Assembly: GCA_018136815.1 (NCBI GenBank)
Contig: CM030940.1
Location: forward strand, 3,218,601-3,282,600
Source: Isochrysis galbana
Taxonomy: Eukaryota; Haptophyta; Isochrysidales; Isochrysidaceae
Reading direction: 5' to 3'
Length of the DNA: 64,000 bases
Shown piece after piece: positions 29,930 to 40,859 of this stretch. The notes under the pieces are model-generated. The model was not told the DNA's origin, made no database searches, and worked only from the letters and a program-made list of their open reading frames with translations. Each line of letters opens with the position of its first letter. The stretch's first letter is position 1. The translations under genes and the position numbers were made by a program.

Positions 29930-30961
29930 ATGGTCGGGTCATCACATTGTGTCTCTGCATGCCCCCTGCGGCCCCCCCGCGGCTCATCGCCTGCGGGGGA
30001 AGCTGCGAGAAGAGAGACTCAAGAAACCGAGCCGAAGCACCTGATTCGGTGCTCAGGTAGAAGGGAGTGAAACACCTACGACGGTCTAGGAACTATTGTA
30101 CTGCCTCCTTATTCTTTACGGCCGGGCTGCGAGAGCGGCGCTCGCGTTGTGGCCGTGAGATCGAAAACCACGCTTCGCTCCGGAGATGGACCGAGAGCTG
30201 TGATTACGAGAGGAGTATGTTTGGCGCGTCTCCTGCGGACTCGGATCGCCTTTCCGCGAGGCGCGAATTCTCGATAGCGCGGATGGATGAGAGCCGAGGT
30301 GTTGCAGTATTTCTTCCCAAGAGATTGGCAGTTGCAATGAGAGAGAGACGGCAGCTCAGGCGAGAGAGGGGGAGTCATCCAGGAGCGCGCGGCTTCTTTC
30401 CCGTTGTCGGAACAAGCCGAGCGAGGCGTAGAGAGAAGCGCGGCACAGATAGAGAGGTAGGTGGCGAATCCCTCCGACGACGATGAAAGGGAGTAAAGTA
30501 AAGACGGCCGTTTAATGGAAGAAGCGATCCGGCACCGAGAGGGAGGGTGAGTAGTGGGGGAGAGAGCCGGTGTCTTCCTTCTCCTCTCTCTGGGCGAGAG
30601 AGAGACGAGAGACGACAAGAAGCGAGCATGAGCCATCCACAGAATGCTTGAAAAAGGGACGCGATAGAAGGATGAGAAGGGCGCGGCGAGCACAATGCCG
30701 AGCCGAGATCTTCTGACGGAGAGAGCGAGAGTAGAGAGAGAGGCTGAGAGGCGAGGGAGGACAGCGAGGAAGACGTAGGAATACGAGAAGAGAGAGAGAA
30801 GACGAGCGAGCGGGAGCGAGGAGAGAGGAAAGCAGGGAGGAGGAGAGAGAAGAGATTCTTCTGCCCTTCCATTATTTAGAAGGAAGGATCTGCAATTTCT
30901 ACGGGAGAGCGCGCGCGGTGCGTTCTCCGTCTGTCCCTCTCCCTGCCGCCCACAAGATACA
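29930..30961 (+). promoter_or_regulatory. Purine-rich upstream region of the GYF gene
   Basis: From about 30340 to 30860 the top strand is strongly GA-rich (GAGAGAGAC, GGAGGAGAGAGAAGAG). Frames found on either strand here are low-complexity and unsupported. The stretch 30880-30961 (TTATTTAGAAGG... to the ATG) is the likely core promoter and leader. Confidence 0.35.
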
Positions 30962-32422
30962 ATGGACTACACCCCACCCATGCTGCTCTCCATTGAGGCA
31001 GGGATGGAGAGACAGGGAGCGAGAGAGATCAGCAGAGCGAGAGGAGCAGGGCCCTCGCCGCTCGCGCTTGTCCGTGCAATGTCGTCATCGCTTGCGCGAA
31101 GCGCAGCCGCCTCCTCACCTCCTCCCTCTCCCTCTTCCTCTCCCACTCTCGTGTCCCCCTCCTCCCATCGGCTTCCTCCGACCTCCGACTCCCTCCCTTC
31201 TTCTCCTTCCGACGGGGCTGGCAATCCGAACGAGCCTCAGAGCGCGGCCCTTGTCGCAAGCCTTCTCGGCGCAGGCGCGCTCGCGCTGTCGCTCCTCGGC
31301 CTCGCCTTCGGCCATCGGCTGCGGCAGAACAAACGGGATGCCGATGGCGAGGGGCTGGCTGGCAATCTGCCAGTTCGCTCGGCCACGCTGCGCGAGGCGA
31401 ACCACGACGCGCGCCGCGACTCGCTCGAGGCGAAGCGCGAGAAGGCGCGCGAGATGCTCCGCGCGCGCTTTGGTTCGTACGACCAGGAGCGCATCAACAA
31501 GGTCTTCTCGCGGCAGCCGGACATGCTTGCGCAGACTGGAGGCAGCGGAGGTAGCCTCGTATCGACCATCAGCAGCGTGAGCTTCGTCTCGTCGCCCACG
31601 CCCAGCCGACAGCAGAGCCATCCTCGGCCAGCCGTCTGGTGGTACCTCAACCGGAAAAACCAAGCGATTGGTGGGCAGCAACCAAAGCGCACAATGCGGC
31701 GCAACGCCGGGTGGCAGGGCAGCAGCGCACCGCTCGCTTCTCTCCTACCATGTAGTAGTAGTAGTTGGTTCTCGCCGTACTGTTCCATTGGATTCGAGGC
31801 GCACGCATACGCCGCCTTCCACGGTCTGAACTTGCCCCTATGTGCCATGTCTTCAGGACCCGTGACAAGCCGCGACATCCGTAGAATGTATCGCGAGGGG
31901 CTCTTGGTTGACCACTCGTTTGTATGGCGCGAGGGTATGGGGGATTGGCTCACACTCCGGAAAGCTCTCGGTAAATCCAGCGACACTGACGCCAAGTCGC
32001 GCGCACCTATAGAGACCAGACCTAGTCATGCCAGCAAGCAGAACACTTTCATGCACGAGTCAAATAGTGGCTGTGTGATGCATGTGCCCATCGACGCCAC
32101 CGATTCCGTCAGTATGCCGAGGGTTGCTTCAATTGCAGTAAACCTCGAGCCCGCCACTGGCGCCAACCTTGATGACACAGCCAAACGGTTCCGACGGCGT
32201 CGGGGATCCATGTGCGCGGCGGCACAGGCAATGCATTCTAGTGGACAGCGATCACGAGGCTCCTCTCCTTGCGCGCAGCTCTCGGGGGGCAGATCTCGAT
32301 CCAATTGCGCCTTGCGATCTTCTAGTCTCGGGGCTGTGACCAAAGGAACCAGCACTATCGACGTTTCGGGCACGACTTCGAGCAAGCGCAACATCCGTGT
32401 CATTCGCAAAATAGATCGCTGA
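30962..32422 (+). CDS. Membrane-anchored GYF_2-domain protein
   Basis: There are two exons, 30962-31670 and 31857-32422, separated by a 186-nt GT-AG intron (phase 1), giving 424 residues. The intron length is a multiple of three and has no in-frame stop, so the unspliced frame is also open (486 codons). Evidence for splicing: joining the exons restores a GYF_2 domain, WWYLNRKNQAI-GPVTSRDIRRMY and REGLLVDHSFVWREGMGDWL, whereas the intron would split it after QAIG. N-terminal residues 1-80 are Ser/Pro-rich, followed by a hydrophobic segment at about 85-110 (SAALVASLLGAGALALSLLG), probably a transmembrane helix, and a basic stretch (RLRQNKR). The C-terminal 190 residues are Ser/Arg-rich and probably disordered. 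GYF domains bind proline-rich peptides. A start at M40 (31079) is possible. Confidence 0.75.
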   Translation: MDYTPPMLLSIEAGMERQGAREISRARGAGPSPLALVRAMSSSLARSAAASSPPPSPSSSPTLVSPSSHRLPPTSDSLPSSPSDGAGNPNEPQSAALVASLLGAGALALSLLGLAFGHRLRQNKRDADGEGLAGNLPVRSATLREANHDARRDSLEAKREKAREMLRARFGSYDQERINKVFSRQPDMLAQTGGSGGSLVSTISSVSFVSSPTPSRQQSHPRPAVWWYLNRKNQAIGGQQPKRTMRRNAGWQGSSAPLASLLPCSSSSWFSPYCSIGFEAHAYAAFHGLNLPLCAMSSGPVTSRDIRRMYREGLLVDHSFVWREGMGDWLTLRKALGKSSDTDAKSRAPIETRPSHASKQNTFMHESNSGCVMHVPIDATDSVSMPRVASIAVNLEPATGANLDDTAKRFRRRRGSMCAAAQAMHSSGQRSRGSSPCAQLSGGRSRSNCALRSSSLGAVTKGTSTIDVSGTTSSKRNIRVIRKIDR

Positions 32423-33560
32423 GCTTCAGTTACGAGCATGACGGCCTATCGAGGATATTGCGTCGCGCGGGGGCATGGGCGAGGTGGACGTCACTCACTA
32501 AGGATGGTTGCGGTCGTCAAAACAGTTCCCTCTCGGCAAGCTCTACATTGACGTCTTCTCACAAGCTTGAATGACAAGATTCTCCTAATCTTTTGGCTGT
32601 GTCTATCAGCCATGGGCGAACTGCGTTAAGTGGGTTCACCGATCCACCTCCGCTCATGGCACACATCTCACATCTGGACACCGGCGTATTGTATCCTCGC
32701 CTCAAGCGCCATCTCTTCATTCCGCCGACTGCATTGCGACGATGAGCCAAGAAACTACTTCTTACGACGGAGATGCAAACACGCTCTCCCCTCATTCTAC
32801 TGTCGCCCATCTCTTTTGTTCGACCCACTAGACTGCCATCCTCGGCGAACGGCACGATTTCTTTGATGCAGCGCCCCTCTTGCTCGGAGGCGAACGAAGG
32901 AGGCTTTGATTTGCTTACACGCTATGTTCACCATGCAACGCGTACCAACCATCAGCCCGTCTTCAATCGATCGCGCCAGCGCTCCTTGCCTTCCCGACCC
33001 CACCCCAAATCTACTTGTGTGCCGCATGTGCAATAAGGCGTTCCCGAGCGGCCCCGTGAATCGATCGAGTCGTGTCGTGTGCTCCATGAGGCGTTCCGAA
33101 CAGCCGCCACGCTGCCACACCTACGCTGTTGATCGGGGACCGTAGTGTACATCGAGATGTGCTTTGATGGAGGTCGCGAAACGACACGTTTCCTGTGCAT
33201 ATGGATAGCTCGGCGGTTAGCAGCGCTGCTTTCGGCTCAGCTTGCCACACTGCATATTACGAGTCCGCGATTTAAAAATGGGGGGGGGGGTCGGCTTTTG
33301 GCCGATTTTAGGGTGTCGCTTTCTATTCGGAGGGGGGGGGGGTCGGTGTTTTCAAGGGGTAGTTATTTGGTTGTGGGGGGTCGCGCGAAGCGCTCTGGCT
33401 CTGGGCGCTTCGGGGGGAGAGGGTGCAATGAGAGCCGCTACGCCCTACTCGCATGAGTATCCTGAATAGTGACTTTTCACTACCTAGACCCAGCGGGTAG
33501 GAGAGACGCCCCTACCCGCATGGAGGTGGGTAGTGGAAATGGGTGGTGAGTAGCTGGGTA
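32423..33560. other. Intergenic, no gene seen
   Basis: Bases 33280-33425 have several G runs (G9-G10) like those of the family-B repeats. Bases 33475-33590 contain repeated CCCAGCTA/TACCCGC-type short blocks. No conserved protein segment was recognised. Confidence 0.35.
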
Positions 33561-33590
33561 TCGAGATACCCAGCTATCCGGTTACTAGCC

Positions 33591-33824
33591 TTAGTCCTTG
33601 GTCCTTGGCTGCGATGTGAGTTCTACTTCCTGGGAGAGCGCCACGGGCGACGCCGGCGGCGCGACGAAGAGCTCGAAGAGGACGGCCTCGACCACGAGCA
33701 CGACGTACAGGTACACGGGCGTCTCGCACGCGGCGGCGCGCGCGCCCACCTGCACTTGGTGGAAGGTCTGCAGCACGCCGTACCACGCGACTGCAATCGG
33801 CGGGTAGCCCAGCAGATGAGGCAC
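33591..33824 (-). pseudogene. Hydrophobic frame, possibly a captured exon
   Basis: The minus-strand frame LGYPPIAVAWYGVLQTFHQV and CETPVYLYVVLVVEAVLFEL has the character of a membrane protein and codon use like the host genes. It directly adjoins the LINE copy at 33890-34830 and has no start or partner exon that I can find. No family recognised. Confidence 0.25.
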
Positions 33825-33889
33825 CAGGTGCGTTCAGCCGCATCGCTGCCCACACATGCATCGAGGGCTCCTGGCTGAGGACACCCAGC

Positions 33890-34845
33890 GCGTACTGGAG
33901 CAAGGGAACCAACTGAGCAGAATGAGTGTGCCTCATTCCTGGTGAGTGCTGTGTGAGGGTCTGTGTCTGTGTCTTTGAAGCGCTTTTTTGTTCCTGTGTT
34001 GTTGAGTGTGTGCCCATGAGGGCCACCCGGTCTCGGGCCGCGCTGCTGAGGGCGAGAGGGGCCTCTGCCATAAGGCATGCCTAGTGGAGTAGTGGCCGCA
34101 CAGGCCAAACACATGCAGTCTGAGGTCTGCAACCCCCCATGGGGGGTGTCAGCATTGCTGTCCTATGTGGTGTGGCCGGAGCCACGGGCCGTGTGGCGCG
34201 ACGCGTGTCGCACGCACCTGCTCGGCCTCTGACGGCGGACGCGGTCGCTTCGCCAGCGACTGCTCCATGGGAGGTGGGGGGCCGCCCTCAGCCCTAGTTG
34301 GGCTGTCAGTCCGTAAGCTTACGGTGGTTTTGAGCTTACACTTACATCAGTACTTACATCAGTACTAATATCAGCTTACACCCCTATTATAACTTCTAGT
34401 ATCGCTATTATTATACATATACTTACGGGGGGGTGTTCAGCGTGCAGCGCGTGGCGCGCGCGCAAACGGGAGGGCAGCGCAAACAAACAGAGAGCACGAG
34501 TTGGCAGGTGCATGTGAAGAGGCCAAGAGGCCAAGGTGGTGGGGGGTGGGGAGCTAGCAGCAGAGATAGGCGGGGGGAGGGAGCGGGCTGGGGCTGGCGC
34601 GCCTCTGCGCTTGTTCGCGGGGGCTCGTTCCCGCTCCGGAGTTTTGTTTTCAGTTTTTTTTTGAACTGGCAGCCTAGGAACTAACATCAGTATATCAGCT
34701 CCTGGGGAGCTAATACTAATGCATCAGTACTAATATCAGTACTTACAGCCCAACTAGGCCCTCAGCGGGGAGCCCGAAGGAGAGGAGGGGAGTGGCTGCG
34801 CGCTCCATGGCAACTGACTATGAAGTTAGTTGCCACACCCCGCAT
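33890..34845 (-). mobile_element. MERA-type non-LTR element, 5' part, interrupted by a TIR element
   Basis: Read on the minus strand it starts at about 34840 (GGCAACTAACTTCATAGTCA, then the MERA ATG), runs to 34759, is interrupted by the insertion at 34293-34758, and resumes at 34292 through the block containing MAEAPLALSSAA and GTHSTTQEQ that parallels MAEAPLALARAA and HNIHSTSTHN of the copy at 45490. It is a 5' piece of ORF1 with frameshifts. Confidence 0.65.
34293..34758. mobile_element. 466-bp TIR element with 8-bp target-site duplication (hAT-like MITE)
   Basis: The left end CCTAGTTGGGCTGTCAGT and the right end ACTTACAGCCCAACTAGG are terminal inverted repeats (CCTAGTTGGGCTGT shared). 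They are flanked by a perfect 8-bp duplication CCCTCAGC (34285-34292 and 34759-34766). Subterminal copies of AGTACTTACATCAGTACTAA and related ATCAGTACTAAT sit at both ends. Other copies of the host LINE in this window show the same site with a single CCCTC(A/G)GC, that is, empty. The 8-bp duplication points to the hAT superfamily. The interior has no transposase frame, so it is non-autonomous. Confidence 0.85.
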
Positions 34846-35098
34846 TCATGGGAGTTGCGATACCATGCTCTCCTATAACCTATAATAGCCCACGAGCCAT
34901 GTCCATCAACAAGATGGAAAGCTCTACGGGCGCTAACATGCCATGGCAGATCGACCCTTCACATGTGTCCCATTTGCCAGCGATGCAAAGGCTGTCTCCG
35001 ATGGTTGGACGGCAAGGCGGCGTAGGGCGTGCGCGGCGTCAGTAGCATATTCGTGCTGGCCGTGAGCTGTAGGGCTGCGCTTGCCCGCCGCGGCATGA

Positions 35099-38000
35099 TC
35101 ACCGCTGCGACAATTTATCGCCAGGCGGCTGCGACAGCGTGTGCTCGTTGTCTCTAAATTCTTGCGCCTCGAAGTCTGCCTGCGCAGCCACTACAACACG
35201 CTCATATGCGCTCATGAGTTTCTGTGCCTCGGAGCGAACCAGTGGAGCAACAGCCTCCTTCCACCCGATGTTGCTCCGTGCAGTCGAATCCAAGTGCTGT
35301 ACCGCTTTCGATCGAAATCGATACATGGTCTGCCGCAAATCCTCTTGCAAATCAAGCGATTCCTCAAGCACACCTTTCATCAATTGCTTTAGCCGATGAA
35401 ACTCCCCTCGCTCAAGCTCCACTAGCTCACCCACTGGAATGCCAGTCCGAGCTGCAAACTCTGACGGGGTCATCCCATACTTGGTCGCGATGTCCTTTTG
35501 CGCGATCTTGTGTAGAGAGGCACGCCTCCTCGGCGTTGCTCCGCCCTTCAGCTTGGGCGAGAGCAGCCCGTTGGTGCCAACTGCCGCGCTCGCAGCCTTC
35601 GAGTTCGCAGATGGAAGCCTATGGCGAGGGAGGATCAAAGACAGTCAATTGCCGAGGCTTGATGCGGAATGGCAAGGTAGTGATGCACACGTTACACACC
35701 GTTAGCAACCCCTAGCCACTCACCTCGAGATAGTAGACGCATCCGAATGTCGTCGATGCGCCGCCTTCATCAAAATGTCCGCCACGATCTCGCGGTTGGT
35801 GGCTCTGACCGCCTCTTCCGTGGACTGATTCGTGTTGGGAGGGATCTGGACGTGCTGCGGCTGGCCATTGCCCCTCTCATCCTTCGTGCTAGGGATGCTC
35901 GTGAGACTTGGTGCTTTGCCGGACAAGCGTTGGCTCAACTTGGACGCCGGAGCCTTGCCACCTAAGAGGGGCTCCTCCTCGTTTACAATGCCGCTCGCAG
36001 CGCCAGCATCTGCAGCCTTTGCTGCTGCCAACCGCTCTTGACGAACCTTCGAAGGCAGGTGAACGATCGCTCGCAATTCTTCCTCAAAGTCGCCGGGCGC
36101 TCGCACGTGCACGGGCTCCTCTTGTGGTCGAATCAGGTTGGCCAAGCGCTCTGCTTTGGCCACGACCGCGTCAACGCTCGGGGCACGCACGTCTTGTGAC
36201 CATCGCCGCCGCGGGCTCGCCACGCGCAATATCTCCTCGAGCATGGCCGTCTTCTGCTCCTCAGGGACAAGGAGGGCCCCACTTCCAGTGCGACGCCGCT
36301 TCGAATCGACATCACCGGGGTCCTCCACAAATCCAGTGCTTTGGCTATCGGTCTTGGCCCTCGCTCCGTCGACCTCATTGGGGGGAACAAGACACTCTCG
36401 GACGATATCCTGCGAAGCATGCTCCTCCTTGCTATCAGAGCCGCTCATGATACGAACACCTGCCCCCTCCAAAGGTGGGGTTGATTTGTCGTCCAATGCC
36501 CTAGTCTCCCTCCGCAACACTGGTGGCGCTGCCGCTGTCCCATCGAAGCTATAGTGGCGTGCTGGCCCGACCGTCGTTCCTCGGAAATTGCGAGGCGATG
36601 CAGCTCCAGAAGTTTGAAGCACGTCTAGTCCGTCGTCCCTGGGCACACTTCGCGAGCTGGGTATCGCGTTACACCCGCGCGGTGGTCGCATATGGTTTTG
36701 CAACACGGAAGCTCTCAAAGATGGCGAGGGCGCGCGCACTGTCGGGTCGCGCCTTGATTTGGAGGAGCTGGGGAAGTCGTCAATGCTCAGGATATGCGAG
36801 ATCTTGGGTGAGGATTGAGCGGTGGTCGTAGCGCCTGTGCGAGATGGCTCGCTGCGAGATGCTTCGCCAAAGAAAGACGTGCGCCTTCGCAATGATGGTG
36901 ATCGAGTAGATGCCGATGCCCCACGTACTGGGGACGAGGTCTGTGCACGCATATATGAAGTTGACGAGGGCGGCAGGGTCGCACGCGGAGACGCCGGTTG
37001 TACGACGAATCTTGACGGCCTTATGGCAGGGCGGTGCAACCCTGATTGCAGCGAGGCGAAAGCATACGTTTCGCTTTCGTCTTGCAGGCCGTAGGCAGAT
37101 GAGCGTTCATCTTGTGCATAGTCGCCACAGTGGTGATCCTGGGGATGTGCATCGTCCGCGCGCAGGTCCGAAGGGGATGTTGACGCCGAAGGAGCGTGCG
37201 ATAGTCTGCTGGATACTGCGTCTGCCTGAGCGGTCTGCGCTGCTCGAGCAGTGCTTGAGCGCGAGGGATCGCCGCCGCGCGGCGATTGCGCTCTTGGCGA
37301 GGACGGTGCTCCACCCCGTGGCACCTCAAGTTGTTCAAGAAAGCCAGCACCATAGCGACACAGCTGACGGCGCAGATCGGCGGCCTTGATCTCCTCACGC
37401 ATCAGCTCGACGCCATCATCCACATCCAAGCCACTCGGATGCTTCACAAGCACTCGGATTCGAATGAATGTGGCGAGTATAGTGAACTCCGTGTCATACG
37501 CACCGTACACTCCAATGTAATATGCGCCAGGGAAAGCCCACGGATCATCCGGAGGAATGTACACCTCGTCTGAGCCCATGCCTGCGCTCTTCCACGTGAA
37601 GTTCTGTTGGTTAGGATTTGCATGCCGATTGCAGACGAAGATGTCGGGGTCTCCGCTGATGCTATTCAAGGTCAGCTTGAGTGCAATGTTCTTGTGCGGG
37701 ACGATGATCTTGTAATACTTGAATGAGTACTGCACCACTTGACCGGCCACTTCCTTGCCAGGGAAGAGCGTTGTGGCTGGCAACGATCGGCCCTCAATGA
37801 TTTGCGCCTGGTGAGTCGGCCTCACGATCTGTAAAGTGGGAGGCTGGGCCGACGGCTTGCGACCAACTACCAGTACATCAGGGGTCACACCCAAGTGGTC
37901 CACCTAAAGTGAGGAGAGCAGGACAAAAGGGTGGGGTGCGTATGTGGATATTGAACCTGGGAAGGGAGGCACCAAGTAGGCCCGTCCGAGCCTGCGCGCG

Positions 38001-38304
38001 GACTCTCGAGCTAGAATCTCACCGTGCGGTAGTCAAGCGTGGCCTTGTGCAGGCTAGAGCAGAAGCCGTTGCCCTGGCGCCGCTGCTGTTCACGCCTCGA
38101 GTTAGCGGTGGCATGGCGGATGCGATCCCTGCCCGCTTGGCTCATGTACGCGCCGTCGGCCGAGCGCTGGCACACAATGTCCTCCTTTTCGCACGTGTAG
38201 GGCGGGAGCGTGATGTACGCCTGCGCTGTCGTTGGCCGCTCACCGATGTCCCACGCAGGTGCCGGAATGCGCTTAAGTGCATCAGCAGTACTGAGCGCCG
38301 CCAT
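35099..38304 (-). CDS. PPC-like-domain protein, function unknown (993 aa)
   Basis: There are three exons, 38304-38023, 37903-35724 and 35618-35099 (GT-AG introns of 119 and 105 nt, phases 0 and 2). Their summed length is an exact multiple of three. Residues about 145-240 form a PPC (bacterial pre-peptidase C-terminal) type beta-sandwich: VVQYSFKYYKIIVPHKNIAL, TLNSISGDPDIFVCN, GSDEVYIPPDDPWAFPGAYY, IGVYGAYDTEFTILATF. Exon 1 is basic. The middle of exon 2 (about residues 260-600) is Ser/Arg/Pro-rich and probably disordered. The C-terminal part has helical segments (EEILRVASPRRRW, EEELRAIVHLPSKVRQERLA, REIVADILMKAAHRR), and exon 3 has a long helix pair (HRLKQLMKGVLEESLDLQED and LRQTMYRFRSKAVQHLDSTA) after a small HTH-like stretch (DIATKYGMTPSEFAARTGIP). 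There is no signal peptide or peptidase domain, so the PPC is used outside its usual secreted context. I do not recognise the family. Confidence 0.75.
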
Positions 38305-38490
38305 ACTGCGAGCCTTGCCTGCTCACCCCGTCTGTGGGCGGTCTCTGCGTCCCTACCTGCCCCGCCCCCCCACCCACCCCTCCCCTGCCTCTTTCCTTCT
38401 CCCTCTCCCCCCGCCCCTCTCTCTCCCCACTCTCTGCCCTCCTCTCGTGAGGGCCTCTCCTCGCTCGCGGCGCTCGTGCGCACGAAACGT
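38305..38490 (-). promoter_or_regulatory. Upstream region of the PPC gene
   Basis: C/T-rich on the plus strand (CCCCGCCCCCCCACCCACCC), hence G/A-rich upstream of the minus-strand start. No TATA box seen. Confidence 0.3.
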
Positions 38491-38717
38491 TCGTACTAGC
38501 TGGGTTCTACTTCTATCCCGGATGGGTGAAATTGCCTTGCAGGAAGATTTTAATTCTCCTAAGGCACGCGCACAGCCTAATTTGGGTCGGGTGGGTAGGG
38601 AGAGCGAAAGCCGAGAGAAACGTCCAGAAGCCCATGGTAGTGCGAACGCGGGTTACTATAAAACCCCCCATTCGTACTAGCTGGGTTCTACTTCTATCCC
38701 GGATGGGTGAAATCGCC
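38490..38717. repeat. Direct repeat of 47 bp flanking about 134 bp
   Basis: TTCGTACTAGCTGGGTTCTA continuing to GGGTGAAATTGCC is at 38490-38536 and again at 38671-38717 with one C/T difference. Too short for an LTR pair with coding potential. It may be a recombination product or a terminal repeat of a tiny element (TRIM-like). Confidence 0.75.
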
Positions 38718-39970
38718 ATCCTTACCCCTCGTCGTAGACGGAAGAAGAAGGAAGAAGAGGAAGACGGCGGGCTCTAATCGTCTTCTACCTCGTAGGCGTG
38801 GTCGAGGAGCCAACCAAAGATCGCGTAAGCTGCCCGGGAAGGATCGACTGTGGGGTCGATATAGTATTTCTCCCTCGTGGACGTGCCCGGCGCCCAGCCT
38901 CCTAGCCAGTCTCCCCTTGCCCTCGGAACTTTAATCTTTAATGGCTTCCGCCGTTCCGCCGCCGAGGACGCTCCGGAGCGAAGTGAGTGACCTAAATAAT
39001 AATAAAACAACTGAGCGTTAGTACCACTACTCCCACTAGCCCGGTACTATCACGACACCCCTCAGCGCACCTGCCCGCACGCCTTGAAGTGGTGGCACAG
39101 ACACATACACATATGCATCCCTTCAAATCTCCCCCCTCGCAAACCCCCGGCTCCCATTATAACTCCCCACAAGTTACAATGAGGGAAAACCCATTGAGGC
39201 GGACCGGTCGACGCCGGCCGACTCTCCGGGGAAAAACACCGGGGGGGGGGGAGGGACCTCTCGTCGAGAAGAAGAACGGCCCTTACAGCTCGCGCCGCGA
39301 GCAGTCCTCGAAGAAATAAATGACTGCGCCCCCCGATACCTGCCACAAGGACGTCTTGAGCCACTCCCTTCCTCTCTTCCTCCTGTCGCCAGCCGCCCCC
39401 CTTCGCCCGTTTGCTAACGCAAACGGGGCCCGTTTCTTACCGCACTCCATCGGGGGGGGTGCAAAACCCCCCCTCTCCCTCTCTCCATTCTCCTCCACCC
39501 CTCTCCCTGCGGCGCGTCGCCATGCGGCGCGCCACGGCCTGCTCTCAGAGGGCCTTTGGGGGCTCCCAGAGGGCCAGCAAGGGCAGCTCAGGGGGCAGTG
39601 GAGGCTGGGGCTCAGCTCCTGGCCCCCCCTGCCTCTCCCACGCTTGCCACGCTGGCCATTGGGGCCTCCCTGCGGCCTCTGTATGCCTGGCGACCAGGGG
39701 AGGGGGGGGAGTCAGCTCGAGGGCAGGCCCAGTATGGGCGTGGGAGTGCGAGTCGCGGCCCGCGCCCACGAAGGGTCTGGGCCAGGATGATGATTGCCCA
39801 GCCCCTGCCAGAGGGCAGGGGCTGAGGTTGAATGTACGGGCCCACCCCGGGGGGTGTCCGCGATGGAGAGAGGGGGGCGCGAGGCCCCCATTGACCCCCA
39901 CTTATAAAAGTAGGTGAAGTGAGTGACCTAAATACGCGAAGCCGGTCGGCGCCACTATGGTGTAAGAGGC
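38718..39970. other. Repeat-derived intergenic DNA
   Basis: Bases 39440-39870 resemble the G-rich family around 11680-11790 and 25385-25510 (GGAGTCAGCTCGAGGGCAGG, CGGCCCGCGCCCACG, GGGCCAGGATGATGATTGCC). No gene is supported. Bases 38718-39440 hold only short frames. Confidence 0.45.
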
Positions 39971-39974
39971 TAAC

Positions 39975-40755
39975 GTGGCCGAAAACTATCGTTATAGTTT
40001 TAGCGATGGAGCGCGCACCGACCGCTCCCCTCTCCCAGCCCCCCGCCGCCACGACACCCCAACGGGGAAGGTGCGGGACTTCTACCGTCCCCGCTCTGAC
40101 ACTTGTGACTTCCAATACCCCCCCCCTCCTCCGCGCCAAAAGGCGCGGGACTTCGACCGTCCCCATTGTGACTGCCCCCCCCCCCCACACTTCACTGGGC
40201 TTTTCACAGACGCCTCCTGTGAAAAGGTCACACTGCTTGTGAAAAGATTGGGCCCCCTGACGGTATGATTATTCTCGACCCCCTTCCCCCCGCCGCTGAG
40301 TCCCCCCCGCGCGCGCGCAGGTGGACGTTGTCGCGCAGCGTGGGCCGCGCACCGGGTGGACGGCGCTGATGGTGGCGTGCGAGGCTGGGCATCTGGGGTG
40401 TGTGAGGGTGCTGGAGGGCGCGAATGTCAACCACCACGCGCCGGGGGGCGAGACGCCGATGGTCGTGGCCGCCACCACGGCGTGCGCCCGCTGGCTGATC
40501 GTTCGTGGCGCGAGGCCAACCGCGGAGGCGCACGTGATGGTGCGCGCCTACGCCCAGCTGGTCGACGAGGCGAATGGACAGCGCACGCTGCTGACATGCA
40601 CCCTCGCGGCCTCGCGGCTCGAAGCGCGCCGACACGCCGAGGAGAGGCAGCGGCTTGAGGCGCTCGTGCACCAGCTACAGGGCGGCGCGCCGGCGGGGGC
40701 GAGTGGCGGCGCGCCGGCAGGGGCGAGTGGCGGCGCGCGCACGGGCGATGGGTAA
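39975..40755 (+). CDS. Ankyrin-repeat protein, probably partial
   Basis: Bases 40321-40755 encode VDVVAQRGPRTGWTALMVAC then EAGHLGCVRVLEGANVNHHA, GGETPMVVAATTACARWLIV and RGARPT, two ankyrin repeats (GWTALM-A-GH, NVN, GET-MVVAA). A helical stretch with Glu/Arg and a (GGAPAGAS)n-like Gly/Ala tail up to the TAA follow. A CAG precedes 40321, and a GT at 40263 would join an upstream frame ending SCEKVTLLVKRLGPLT in phase 0, which completes the preceding ankyrin helix. The upstream frame has no clear ATG and overlaps a MERA-type element start at 40006, so the 5' end is unresolved. It may be a captured gene fragment. Confidence 0.5.
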
Positions 40756-40859
40756 TTTTGTTAATTTTTCGTGGCGGAGCTGTGATTGCTGCACGCGATC
40801 GTGTTATGACGAAACACCTACAGACAATTCACAACTAGATCTCAGTCACATGGGGGGTG

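Noticed and set aside
30067-30872. Frames of 140-195 codons on both strands upstream of the GYF gene
   Set aside because: Low-complexity purine/pyrimidine sequence without motifs on either strand.
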